Source: Pleionea sp. CnH1-48
GTDB lineage: Bacteria; Pseudomonadota; Gammaproteobacteria; Enterobacterales; Kangiellaceae
Assembly (NCBI RefSeq): GCF_024124665.1
Contig: NZ_JAMXSB010000001.1
Coordinates: forward strand, 124,001 to 188,000
Length of the DNA stretch: 64,000 nucleotides
Direction: 5' to 3'
A program made the translations under genes and the position numbers. The notes under the pieces were generated by a model that was given only the letters and a program-made list of their open reading frames with translations, made no database searches and had not been told where the DNA came from. Below, piece after piece: positions 54,763-64,000 of this stretch (its first letter is position 1; each line of letters starts with the position of its first letter).

Positions 54763-57168
54763 ATGGCGGACGACACCGAATTTGATATGTCTGATCTGGA
54801 TTTCAATGTAGACACCTCTGCATCACAGACAAAAGAATTATCGACTTCTACACAAAATTTATTGCCCACAGAAATATGTTTATTACCTTTGTCGGAGCGC
54901 CCCTTTTTTCCGCCGCAAACGCTCCCCATTTTGATGAACGAAGAAGTATGGCGAGAAACTATTGAATACATAGCCGATACCGAACATAAACTGGCTGGAC
55001 TCGTACTGGTCCATAATCCGCAGCCCGAAGAGTCATCTCCTGATGAGTTTAACGACATAGGCACACTGGTTCGAATTCACCATCCAGTTTTATCCGCTGG
55101 CAAAATTCAGTTTATTGCCGAAGGGGTTCAACGCTTTCGTATTGTTGAATGGCTAACCGACGAGCCTCCTTTTCTGGTTAAGGTCGAATACCCTCAAGAG
55201 CCAGAGTATGGCAACCCTGCGGAGTTGAAAGCTTATGCTGTTGCTATTATTAACACGCTCAAAGAGCTGGTACCGCTCAATCCGCTTTACAGTGAAGAGC
55301 TAAAATTCTTCCTCAATCGCTTTAACCCAAATGAGCCCTCCCCGCTTACAGATTTTGCCGCCAGCTTAACCACTGCCACCCGCGAAGATTTGCAACTGGT
55401 TTTAGAACAAGTGCATTTGCGCAAGCGCATGGAAAAAGTGCTGGTTTTGATCAAAAAAGAACTCGAAGTTGCACAGCTGCAAAATCGAATTCGTCAGCGT
55501 GTAGAAGACAAACTCAGCGAGCATCAGCGTAAGTTCTTTTTGCGCGAACAGCTTAAAGCAATTCAAAAAGAACTGGGCATAGCCAAAGACGATAAAACAG
55601 CAGACATTGAACGTTTTCAAAAACGCCTCAAACCCCTCACAGTTCCTGAGCAGGCATTGAAAAAAATTAATGAAGAGATAGAAAAACTATCGGTACTAGA
55701 ACAAGGCTCGCCAGAATATGCCGTGACCCGAAACTATCTAGATGTCATTACAGCCCTACCTTGGGGAATTCATACCGAAGATCATCTCGACCTTAAACAA
55801 GCACGAGAAGAATTAGACAAAGAACATGCGGGTCTTGATGATGTAAAAGATCGCATTGTAGAATTTTTGGCGGTAGGCGCACTCACTGGTGAAATTGCAG
55901 GTTCGATTCTTTTACTGGTTGGCCCTCCAGGTGTGGGTAAAACCTCGATTGGCCGTTCGATTGCGAATGCATTAGGTCGTAAGTTTTTCCGCTTCTCTTT
56001 AGGCGGCATGCGTGACGAAGCAGAAATTAAAGGTCACCGTAAAACCTACATTGGCGCCATGCCTGGCAAATTGATCCAGGCACTCAAAGACACAGAGTCA
56101 TCGAACCCGGTCATTATGCTTGATGAGATTGATAAAGTGGGCGCTTCTTATCAAGGTGATCCGGCTTCGGCATTACTGGAAGTTCTCGATCCAGAGCAAA
56201 ACCATCATTTCCTGGATCACTATATCGATGCAGGTTTTGATTTATCGAAAGTCTTGTTTATCTGTACTGCTAACCAATTAGATACAATCCCGCGTCCACT
56301 GTTGGATCGTATGGAAACCATTCGTCTGTCTGGCTATATCACTCAAGAAAAAGTCGCCATTGCGCGCGAGTATCTATGGCCCAGACAAAGGAGTAAGTGC
56401 GGTTTAAAAGCCAGTCAGGTAAAAGTCAGTGATACTGCGTTTAGCAAAATTATTGAAGACTATGCGCGCGAAGCCGGTGTGCGTAATCTTGATAAACAAC
56501 TTGGCCGTATCGCTCGAAAAGCCGTGGTAAAAATCGTATCTGGTGATGCCAAAAAACTGTCGGTTACACAAAAGAATGTCGCCGACTTTTTGGGGACGCC
56601 CTGGTTCCAGAAAGACCAACCAGACAATAGCATCGGTGTTGTTACTGGTTTAGCCTGGACGGCTTTAGGTGGTTCGACGTTAAATATTGAAGCCGCTGTG
56701 GTTCACAGTAAGAACCGAGGCTTTCAATTAACGGGCAAACTTGGTGCTGTTATGAAGGAATCCGCCGAGATCGCCAACGCTTATATCAGTGCTAACATGG
56801 GTCAATTTGGGGCTGACGAAACAGCGCTTGATCAAAAGATGATTCATCTTCATGTACCAGAAGGCGCGACACCCAAAGACGGTCCAAGTGCAGGGATCAC
56901 CATGGCCACCGCCTTGCTGTCATTGGCTCGCAACAAGTCTCCCAAAAAAGGCGTAGCGATGACCGGAGAGCTGACACTAACAGGTAAGGTTCTTGCCGTT
57001 GGTGGTATCCGAGAAAAAATCATCGCCGCTAAGCGAGCTAAAATCAAAATCGTGCTATTGCCCATTGCCTGCGAAGGTGATTACAAAGAACTACCCGATC
57101 ACATCAAAGAAGGCATCGAAATTCACTTTGTTTCGACCTTTGCCGATGTCGTCGACATTGTCTTTTGA
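54763..57168 (+). CDS. lon: ATP-dependent Lon-type protease (AsrA/Lon2-like)
   Basis: 801 aa. N-terminal LON domain (about 40-235, LLPLSERPFFPPQTLPILMN), AAA+ module (Walker A GPPGVGKT at about 390, Walker B VIMLDEIDK), and protease domain with catalytic Ser in EGATPKDGPSAGIT (about 710) and Lys in VGGIREKIIAAKRA. An acidic N-terminal extension of about 35 residues precedes the LON domain. Length and the lack of the usual clpX/hupB neighbours fit the second Lon (AsrA) of pseudomonads rather than the main Lon. Degrades damaged or regulatory proteins. Strong terminator follows. Confidence 0.9.
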   Translation: MADDTEFDMSDLDFNVDTSASQTKELSTSTQNLLPTEICLLPLSERPFFPPQTLPILMNEEVWRETIEYIADTEHKLAGLVLVHNPQPEESSPDEFNDIGTLVRIHHPVLSAGKIQFIAEGVQRFRIVEWLTDEPPFLVKVEYPQEPEYGNPAELKAYAVAIINTLKELVPLNPLYSEELKFFLNRFNPNEPSPLTDFAASLTTATREDLQLVLEQVHLRKRMEKVLVLIKKELEVAQLQNRIRQRVEDKLSEHQRKFFLREQLKAIQKELGIAKDDKTADIERFQKRLKPLTVPEQALKKINEEIEKLSVLEQGSPEYAVTRNYLDVITALPWGIHTEDHLDLKQAREELDKEHAGLDDVKDRIVEFLAVGALTGEIAGSILLLVGPPGVGKTSIGRSIANALGRKFFRFSLGGMRDEAEIKGHRKTYIGAMPGKLIQALKDTESSNPVIMLDEIDKVGASYQGDPASALLEVLDPEQNHHFLDHYIDAGFDLSKVLFICTANQLDTIPRPLLDRMETIRLSGYITQEKVAIAREYLWPRQRSKCGLKASQVKVSDTAFSKIIEDYAREAGVRNLDKQLGRIARKAVVKIVSGDAKKLSVTQKNVADFLGTPWFQKDQPDNSIGVVTGLAWTALGGSTLNIEAAVVHSKNRGFQLTGKLGAVMKESAEIANAYISANMGQFGADETALDQKMIHLHVPEGATPKDGPSAGITMATALLSLARNKSPKKGVAMTGELTLTGKVLAVGGIREKIIAAKRAKIKIVLLPIACEGDYKELPDHIKEGIEIHFVSTFADVVDIVF

Positions 57169-57176
57169 TAAGCAAT

Positions 57177-57213
57177 AAAAAAGCCTCGATGCTAATCACA
57201 TCGAGGCTTTTTT
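57177..57213. terminator. strong bidirectional rho-independent terminator
   Basis: AAAAAAGCCTCGATG (57177-57191) / CATCGAGGCTTTTTT (57199-57213), a perfect 15-bp stem with a 7-nt loop and A/T runs on both sides. It separates lon and hemH, which are convergent. Confidence 0.93.
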
Positions 57214-57230
57214 AGATTCGCTCAAACGTT

Positions 57231-58250
57231 TTATTGGGACAAGGATTTCGACAAAATATCAACCATCATATTGATATGCGCAGGAGTCGCATTTAAGCAA
57301 GGAATGTAATGGAAGTCTTTGCCATCGGATTCAATAAACAATTCACGATTCTGAAACTGAATTTCTTCCAGAGTTTCCAGGCAATCAGCCGAAAATCCAG
57401 GGCAAATCACATCGACACAAGAAATGTCTTGCTTAGGCCACTCTTCAAGTAATTGATCCGTATAAGGTTTAACCCACTCTTCACGACCAAAACGAGACTG
57501 GAAAGAAGCCACCCACTGTCCATCCTCTAAATCCAGAGCTTTAGCAACCAAAGCGGCCGTTGTGCGGCACTGTTCAGGATAGGGATCGCCTTCGGTTTCG
57601 TAGCGCTTGGGAATACCGTGAAACGACATCATTAAGCGGCGACGACCAGACTGGTATTCTTCTTGTACCTTATCGAGCCCAGCACTCTTCCAATAATCTC
57701 GAACACTGTCGGCCAAGGCCTCGATATACAGTGGATGCTGATGGTAATCACGAATAAAGTTCAAGCCAGGAATATCTTTTTGCTGCTTTAACGCCTTGGC
57801 AATAACATCAAACACCGAAGCAGTACTCGCCGACGAATACTGAGGATAAAGAGGAAGCACCACAATATTGTCGCAGCCCTTCTCTCTTAACTCAGACAAA
57901 GCCGAAGCAATAGATGGATTGCCATAAGTCATACCCAAAGCAACTGGAACAGGCTCGCCAAAATGCTTTTCTAGAGCAAGTGCAAGCTGTTGTTGCTGCT
58001 GGCGACTGACCACCATTAATGGTGAACCTTCTTCTGGCAACCAGATAGAATCATACAGTTTGGCAACTTTGGCAGGACGAATGCGCAGGATCACGCCATG
58101 CAAGATAGGACACCATAACCAACGAGTCAGATCGACCACACGTCGGTCATGGAGAAATTCAGCCAGATATTTTCTTATTGCCCCAGGCGTTGGGGCATCA
58201 GGGGTTCCAAGGTTAACCAGAAGAACCCCAACAGATGGACGTAATGTCAT
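57231..58250 (-). CDS. hemH: ferrochelatase
   Basis: 339 aa. Inserts Fe2+ into protoporphyrin IX, last step of haem synthesis. Seen: N-terminal VGVLLVNLGTPDAPTPGAIR, the catalytic-histidine region RRLMMSFHGIPKRYETEGDP, and the SFQSRFGREEWVKPYT segment with the second conserved Glu in SADCLETLEEI. Lies 10 bp downstream of adk on the same strand, the adk-hemH order known from E. coli and relatives. Haem supply fits the many cytochromes encoded here. Confidence 0.96.
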   Translation of the reverse strand: MTLRPSVGVLLVNLGTPDAPTPGAIRKYLAEFLHDRRVVDLTRWLWCPILHGVILRIRPAKVAKLYDSIWLPEEGSPLMVVSRQQQQQLALALEKHFGEPVPVALGMTYGNPSIASALSELREKGCDNIVVLPLYPQYSSASTASVFDVIAKALKQQKDIPGLNFIRDYHQHPLYIEALADSVRDYWKSAGLDKVQEEYQSGRRRLMMSFHGIPKRYETEGDPYPEQCRTTAALVAKALDLEDGQWVASFQSRFGREEWVKPYTDQLLEEWPKQDISCVDVICPGFSADCLETLEEIQFQNRELFIESDGKDFHYIPCLNATPAHINMMVDILSKSLSQ

Positions 58251-58260
58251 ATAGGAGAGA

Positions 58261-59275
<1,015 letters not shown>

Positions 59276-60478
59276 CTAAGCCACCAGCGTTAACGTCGGC
59301 CCAAACACTTCGTAATGCATTCGAGACTCATCAACACCTAATTCAACAAGCTGCTGCTTCAACATAATCATAAACGGCATAGGACCACAAAAATAAAAAT
59401 CTGCATCAGAATGTTGAATAAACTGACTTAGCGCATCCCTCGTTAGAAAACCTTGATGATCACCGCGAGAGTCATTAACATAGGCACTGTATAGCTCAAA
59501 ATCGTGATTCATCTTTAATGCATTGAGCTCGCTATGGAAGCAATGATGTTCTTGGTTTTCAGCGCAATGGATAAAGGTCACAAGATCCTGATTATCACTC
59601 TTCAAGTGAGTCTTTAACATACTCATCATAGGCGTAATGCCAACACCCGCACTGATCAAAACAAGCTTTCCTCTCTTCCTTTCTGGAACAACAAAATCAC
59701 CGCAAGGTGCCGTCAATAAAACCTCATCACCAACTTGAGTATTCTGATGTAAAAAATTACTGACGATGCCTTTTTTACTACCCAGTTCGATTTTTACCGT
59801 GATCCGATAATGAGACTGTCCGGGATGATCCGATAGAGAGTACTGTCTGATTTCTTCAAGGGGATGATCAGGAATATTGGGTTTAACACCGACATACTGC
59901 CCAGCTTTAAACAATGGTAATCCTTCATCATCATTAGGGCATAAATAGAAGGATTTAATGAGTGGTGTCTCCTCTTCTATATGCGCCACAATAAAGCGCC
60001 GAAACCCGCTCCATCCACCCGCTTGATTCGAGCTTTCAAGATATATTTGTTTTTCTCGGTCGATAAATAGACTGGCTAAAGCGCCATAAGCCTCGCCCCA
60101 CGCTGCTATGATTTCGTGATGCATGGGCAGCTTTAACACCTGAGATAACGCCAATAATAAAGCTTCTCCCACCATAGGATAATGTTCCGGGAGAATGTTC
60201 AGGCTCGCATGCTTATTAGCAATTCGATTAATCAAGGGAGCAAGCTGGTCGGGATCTTCTGCCAGATTGGCGTAGGCAAAAATAGCATCTGCCAGCGCTC
60301 GAGCTTGATTACCATTGCGCTGATTCGCCATATTAAAAAGGTTTTTAAGCTCGGGATTATTGGCAAACAGTATCTTGTAGAAACACTGGGTAATCGATTC
60401 TCCATGTTCGGCCAATGCTGGCACTGATTGCTTCACTATTGTTAACACTTCTTTGGGTAAGTGATGACCTGATGACAT
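59276..60478 (-). CDS. hmp: nitric oxide dioxygenase (flavohaemoprotein)
   Basis: 400 aa. Globin domain (1-140) with the ASLNILPEHYPMVGEALLLA helix where the proximal histidine lies, followed by an FAD domain (QYSLSDHPG near 215, YRITVKIE) and an NAD domain (SAGVGITPMMSMLK near 275; YFCGPMPFMIMLKQQL near 365). Converts NO and O2 to nitrate using NAD(P)H. ATG 60478 with AGGAG upstream. A dyad resembling NsrR sites lies 40 bp upstream, so NO-induced expression is likely. Confidence 0.96.
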   Translation of the reverse strand: MSSGHHLPKEVLTIVKQSVPALAEHGESITQCFYKILFANNPELKNLFNMANQRNGNQARALADAIFAYANLAEDPDQLAPLINRIANKHASLNILPEHYPMVGEALLLALSQVLKLPMHHEIIAAWGEAYGALASLFIDREKQIYLESSNQAGGWSGFRRFIVAHIEEETPLIKSFYLCPNDDEGLPLFKAGQYVGVKPNIPDHPLEEIRQYSLSDHPGQSHYRITVKIELGSKKGIVSNFLHQNTQVGDEVLLTAPCGDFVVPERKRGKLVLISAGVGITPMMSMLKTHLKSDNQDLVTFIHCAENQEHHCFHSELNALKMNHDFELYSAYVNDSRGDHQGFLTRDALSQFIQHSDADFYFCGPMPFMIMLKQQLVELGVDESRMHYEVFGPTLTLVA

Positions 60479-60516
60479 TTTTCTCTCCTAAACATGCATT
60501 TAATAAGCACCTTAAT

Positions 60517-60541
60517 AATGATGCATATCATATGTATCATT
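60517..60541 (-). promoter_or_regulatory. candidate NsrR-type operator upstream of hmp
   Basis: AATGATGCATA (60517-60527) / TATGTATCATT (60531-60541), an inverted repeat with one mismatch. The ATGCAT core is that of NsrR sites, but the two cores are 12 rather than 11 bp apart. It lies about 40 bp from the start codon. A further ATGCATTT half-site is at 60494. Confidence 0.45.
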
Positions 60542-60621
60542 TGAATTAATGTCTAGCCCTCTTGCGAAAAATTTTCTGGAGATGATGTAGCCAGCATCAA
60601 TAAGCCATATCGAGCCACATT

Positions 60622-60682
60622 TATACCCCAAGTGTTTCAAGGTGCAGCCAGCACCACTGCACCTTGAAGGGCGACGAGTATA
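60622..60682. repeat. palindromic intergenic repeat, copy B (short form)
   Basis: 61 bp. TTCAAGGTGCAG (60636-60647) pairs with CTGCACCTTGAA (60657-60668), perfect over 12 bp, and the ends are TATAC.../...GTATA. It carries two copies of the same terminal arm that copies A and C have once. It lies between hmp and htpG. Confidence 0.75.
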
Positions 60683-60752
60683 GAAGAAAGTAATAAAGGG
60701 CTGACTAGAGAGGTTTTATCAATGACTTCAAGAATGAAAGCCAGAAAACAAA

Positions 60753-60783
60753 AAAGGGGCCTGAGTAAAACTCAGGCCCCTTT
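60753..60783 (-). terminator. rho-independent terminator of htpG
   Basis: Perfect 13-bp stem AAAGGGGCCTGAG (60753-60765) / CTCAGGCCCCTTT (60771-60783), 5-nt loop. On the minus strand it is followed by TTTTTTG. Correct for htpG. Confidence 0.92.
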
Positions 60784-60825
60784 CTAAAAGAGCGAGATGC
60801 TAGCTTAAATCAGCTGAGTGCTCGA

Positions 60826-62730
60826 TTAGCTCAACAACAGCTTATTCATGCGTTGAGTAAAGGCCGATGGATCTTCCAACGAACCGCTCTCAGCCAGAAT
60901 AGCTTGGTCAAACAGCAAGAATACCCAATCGTTAAAGGCATCGCCTTCAACAGCAGCCGCACGTTGTACCAACGCGTGCTCAGGGTTAATCTCAAATACT
61001 GGTTTAACGGCAGGCATTTCTTGTCCAGCAGCAGCCATCATACGTGCCATCTGAGCACTCATGTCACCCTCAGCACCGACAACACAAGCGGGAGAATCGG
61101 TGAGGCGATTAGTAATGCGAACTTCTTTCACTTTGTCACCCAAAGCTTCTTTAATGCGCTCAACTAATGGCTCATTCTCTTTTTCGGCCTGCTCACGGGC
61201 TTCTTTTTCTGCGTCGTCTTCCAGCTCACCTAACTCAAGACCACCTTGAGTCACAGACTGGAAAGACTTGCCATCAAATTCAGTCAGGTAAGACATTGCC
61301 CACTCATCAATGCGATCAGACATTAACAAGACTTCGATACCCTTCTTGCGGAAAACTTCCAGATGAGGACTGTTTTTAGCCGTTGCAAAATTCTCTGCCG
61401 TGATAAAGTAAATTTTATCTTGGCCATCTTTCATGCGACGGATGTAGTCTTCTAGCGAAACGCTAGGCTCTTCGCTGTCGTTTTCGGTCGAAGCAAAACG
61501 CAACAGGCCAGCAATTTTTTCACGGTTGCTAAAGTCTTCTCCCAGACCTTCTTTTAACACGCTACCAAACTCACTCCAGAATGCTTTGTAGTCTTCTGGC
61601 TGCTTCTTAGACATGCCGTCGAGCATAGTCAACACACGCTTTACACAAGCAGAGCGCAATGCTGATGTGGTCGCACCGTCTTGTAAGATTTCTCGAGATA
61701 CGTTTAATGGCAGGTCATTGCTATCAAGCACACCGCGAACAAAGCGCATATAAACAGGTAAGAACTGCTCTGCGTCATCCATAATGAAAACGCGTTGCAC
61801 ATATAACTTCACGCCACGAGGCTTTTCTCGATTCCATAAATCGAAAGGCGCCTTTTTAGGAATATAAAGTAAGCTGGTGTATTCGTGCTTACCTTCTACC
61901 TTGTTGTGCGCCCATGTTAAAAGCTCGCCGTAGTCGTGAGAGATATGCGTATAAAATTCTTTATACTCTTCTTCTTTGATATCGGACTTAGAGCGTGTCC
62001 AAAGAGCCGTCGCACGATTGACCGCTTCGAATTCAGGGGTTGCGTTGACTTCTTTCTCTTCACCTTCAGCCGCTGGCTGTGGTGGTTTTTCCATTTCTAC
62101 CGGCACAGAAATGTGATCAGAATATTTGCCAACGATGCTGCGTAAACGATAGTTCTGCAAAAACTCTTTTTCATCTTCTTTCAGATGAAGAATTACATCA
62201 GTACCACGAGTGCTTCGAGTGGTCGCTGCGATTTCAAACTCGCCTTCTCCTGCCGAACGCCACTCAACGGCTTGATCTTCTGCCGAGCCTGCAGCGCGTG
62301 TTACTACCGTTACGCTATCAGCGACGATAAAACCAGAGTAGAAGCCCACACCAAATTGACCAATCAGATTCGCATCTTTTTGCTGATCGCCAGTCATTTG
62401 CTTTAAAAACTCAGCAGTGCCTGATTTTGCAATGGTACCCAAATTGTTCATGACTTCTTCACGAGTCATACCAATACCATTATCGCTAATGGTCAAAGTA
62501 CCCGCTTCTTCATCAGCCGTAATACGAATACGAAAATTAGGGTCATCGGCCAGAAGGCTGTCATCATCTAATGATTTAAATCTTAGTTTGTCCACCGCAT
62601 CAGCAGCATTTGATACCAGCTCTCGCAAAAAGATCTCTTTGTTGCTGTACAAAGAATGCACCATCAAGTGCAGTAATTGCTTAACTTCTGTTTGAAAGCT
62701 GTGCTTTTCCATTGTTGCAGTATCAGTCAT
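60826..62730 (-). CDS. htpG: molecular chaperone HtpG (Hsp90)
   Basis: 634 aa from ATG 62730 ([20 protein letters not shown]). A GTG 39 bases upstream is rejected as it adds residues not seen in the family. Seen: the ATPase motifs [46 protein letters not shown]; the middle-domain [20 protein letters not shown] and [10 protein letters not shown]; and C-terminal dimerisation helices. Acidic Glu-rich segments in the linker. Ends in a shared terminator. Heat-shock control is expected but no -35/-10 heat-shock motif was identified. Confidence 0.96.
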   Translation of the reverse strand: MTDTATMEKHSFQTEVKQLLHLMVHSLYSNKEIFLRELVSNAADAVDKLRFKSLDDDSLLADDPNFRIRITADEEAGTLTISDNGIGMTREEVMNNLGTIAKSGTAEFLKQMTGDQQKDANLIGQFGVGFYSGFIVADSVTVVTRAAGSAEDQAVEWRSAGEGEFEIAATTRSTRGTDVILHLKEDEKEFLQNYRLRSIVGKYSDHISVPVEMEKPPQPAAEGEEKEVNATPEFEAVNRATALWTRSKSDIKEEEYKEFYTHISHDYGELLTWAHNKVEGKHEYTSLLYIPKKAPFDLWNREKPRGVKLYVQRVFIMDDAEQFLPVYMRFVRGVLDSNDLPLNVSREILQDGATTSALRSACVKRVLTMLDGMSKKQPEDYKAFWSEFGSVLKEGLGEDFSNREKIAGLLRFASTENDSEEPSVSLEDYIRRMKDGQDKIYFITAENFATAKNSPHLEVFRKKGIEVLLMSDRIDEWAMSYLTEFDGKSFQSVTQGGLELGELEDDAEKEAREQAEKENEPLVERIKEALGDKVKEVRITNRLTDSPACVVGAEGDMSAQMARMMAAAGQEMPAVKPVFEINPEHALVQRAAAVEGDAFNDWVFLLFDQAILAESGSLEDPSAFTQRMNKLLLS

Positions 62731-62811
62731 TGAAATAATCACCCATATTGTAAAACGATTGTGTACCAATATGGTGACAGGATGGAGAAATTCAATAGAA
62801 AATTAAAAAAA

Positions 62812-63159
62812 TTAACCGGCGGCTTTGCGGCTTAGAACCACTTGTAGCTCACGATTCAACCACTGGTGAACACTGACGGATTCTCGATCAGCCATGGATA
62901 GCAAGCGCTGCTGGTCAATCGCAGAAATGCATACCGTATAACGCCCGACAAAAGGATGGACAGAAGAACCGCCATATTCGGGGTACAAATGCATATAGTC
63001 ATCAACGGTTTTATAAAAATTGCGCTTGAGAGTGTCTAAATCCACCCCTTCAAAAATAAGCACATCTGGCGCATTAACGACCTCACCAACAATGCAATCG
63101 GTTAGTGGATCATACTCTATTTGTGCAACGAATCCTTTGTAAGCCAACAAGTGCTTCAC
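62812..63159 (-). CDS. orphan HicB-family antitoxin-like protein
   Basis: 115 aa. Start GTG 63159 (GTGAAGCAC), no better ATG. The HicB RNase-H-like fold is seen in YKGFVAQIEYDPLTDCIVGE and FEGVDLDTLKRNFYKTVDDYM. The C-terminus (ESVSVHQWLNRELQVVLSR) is an Arc/MetJ-like DNA-binding helix. No hicA toxin frame is found on either side, so it is not a recognised complete TA pair. Next to it lies the repeat copy C. Confidence 0.78.
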   Translation of the reverse strand: MKHLLAYKGFVAQIEYDPLTDCIVGEVVNAPDVLIFEGVDLDTLKRNFYKTVDDYMHLYPEYGGSSVHPFVGRYTVCISAIDQQRLLSMADRESVSVHQWLNRELQVVLSRKAAG

Positions 63160-63293
63160 CCGAAAACAGCCTATAACTTGAATTATAAATATAGCAAGTA
63201 GCGAAAATTACGCCTATGGACTGTTAAACAAAATGATTATGTTGGTGATCATTTTAATAAGCAAATGATGTTAGAAAAAGTGATAATTTAAGC

Positions 63294-63407
63294 TATACCC
63301 GTCGCCTTTCAAGGTGCAGCGATGTTGTTCAAGTTGCAACGCTGCGCGCACTCATCCCAATCACTTAGTAAAGCTAAGCTCAGGGGACTCGCTTGCTGGC
63401 CGCCTAC
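63294..63407. repeat. palindromic intergenic repeat, copy C (inverted to A)
   Basis: 114 bp. The reverse complement matches copy A over its whole length with about ten to fifteen differences. It keeps GTAG-GCGGCCAGCAAGCGA at one end and TATACCCGTCGCC at the other. Lies between recR and the hicB-like gene. Confidence 0.8.
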
Positions 63408-63435
63408 CTTCACCTCAAAATACTATATAAGAAGC

Positions 63436-64000
63436 TTAAAAATTAAGAGTTCGTCGCTCCGTTAAAGAGCGAGCCAAGGTATTTGCATCCAAATACTCTA
63501 ACTCTCCTCCCATAGGAATTCCTTGAGCGATACGCGTTAGTTTTACATTAAAAGGCTGAACCAAGTCATGAAGATAATGAGCAGTGGCTTCACCTTCAAT
63601 CGTGGCACTTGTTGCGACAATGATTTCTTCAACCGTCCCTTCTTGTATGCGCTTTTCTAACACATCGAGCCCAAGCTCTTCTGGTCCAACGCCATCTAAC
63701 GGTGATAAGTGCCCCATCAAAACAAAATAGGTTCCCTTAAATCCGCCACTGTTTTCTATCGCCAAAATATCGGCGGGTGACTCGACGATACAAATAAGAG
63801 AATGATCGCGTTTGTGGCTACAACAGATAGTACACAATTCATCTTCACAAAAATTACGACAATTTTTGCAGTGTTGAATACCTTCCATAGCACGCGCTAA
63901 TACATTCGCCAAATGCTTACCACCATCACGATCTCGTTCCAGCAAATGATAAACCATTCGTTGAGCAGACTTTTGCCCTACACCAGGTAAACAGCGGAAG
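63436..64000 (-). CDS. recR: recombination mediator RecR (partial, N-terminus beyond window)
   Basis: About 188 residues, open at the right edge (reading continues as ...[22 protein letters not shown]). Missing only about the first 15-20 residues. HhH motif [12 protein letters not shown], zinc finger [16 protein letters not shown], and Toprim [19 protein letters not shown]. Acts with RecF/RecO in gap repair. The dnaX-ybaB-recR order usual in relatives cannot be tested here. Confidence 0.95.
   Translation of the reverse strand, partial: FRCLPGVGQKSAQRMVYHLLERDRDGGKHLANVLARAMEGIQHCKNCRNFCEDELCTICCSHKRDHSLICIVESPADILAIENSGGFKGTYFVLMGHLSPLDGVGPEELGLDVLEKRIQEGTVEEIIVATSATIEGEATAHYLHDLVQPFNVKLTRIAQGIPMGGELEYLDANTLARSLTERRTLNF

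Noticed and set aside
62812-63435. HicAB toxin-antitoxin module
   Set aside because: Only HicB is present. The space beyond holds repeat copy C and no HicA-like frame.

Overview
The window is a stretch of chromosome from a gammaproteobacterium of moderate to low G+C. Housekeeping genes (acnB, purB, roxA/ycfD, hscC, tsaB, a yoaA-type helicase, a lon paralogue, hemH, adk, hmp, htpG, recR) are mixed with accessory genes typical of marine aerobes: winged-helix/PD40 regulators, LytTR and RND proteins, PEP-CTERM proteins and multihaem cytochromes. The mix recalls Kangiella/Pleionea/Aliikangiella relatives. That placement is an inference from gene content, not a computed result. Both window edges cut genes: a winged-helix regulator on the left and recR on the right.

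Layout. 1-4.0 kb: two tandem paralogous transmembrane winged-helix regulators with a small exported-peptide ORF between them. 4.5-8.1 kb: two small unknown genes and acnB. 8.6-13 kb: purB, the ribosomal oxygenase roxA, then a GNAT / PLD-like / secretin-domain operon. 13-20.2 kb: periplasmic binding protein, MscS channel, GNAT, a LytTR regulator divergent from an acyltransferase, and an RND exporter. 20.5-25.3 kb: a redox locus with a haemerythrin, an NAD(P)H/FAD/[2Fe-2S]/di-haem b membrane oxidoreductase, an 11-haem cytochrome c and a DUF3365 mono-haem protein. 25.4-28.7 kb: hscC, a J-like cochaperone and an Imm11-like protein. 28.8-31.4 kb: diguanylate cyclase and a RAYT transposase with short flanking repeats. 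31.4-34.9 kb: ECF sigma and cupin anti-sigma divergent from a bacteriocin-like unknown, an M48 lipoprotein and a PEP-CTERM protein. 35-41.3 kb: a PspA/membrane/VWA-like operon divergent from a two-component system, then a MATE pump with a structured leader. 41.3-49.4 kb: Slp lipoprotein, DoxX, a large secreted PKD/RIFT-like protein, a sigma-54-type PEP-CTERM gene, a CheX-like protein and a ThrE exporter. 49.4-54.6 kb: tsaB, helicase, an unknown gene, and a sigma / DUF3619 / DUF3106 operon. 54.7-64 kb: lon paralogue, hemH-adk, hmp, htpG, orphan HicB and recR.

Three copies of one palindromic intergenic repeat (52620-52732, 60622-60682, 63294-63407) lie in the last 12 kb. No rRNA, tRNA, CRISPR array or prophage was seen. 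The observations most worth following are the 21.3-25.3 kb transmembrane redox conduit with its folded leader, the sigma-54 promoter of the PEP-CTERM gene, the MATE leader with competing hairpins, the repeat family, and the ECF locus with its divergent Cys-containing hydrophobic protein.
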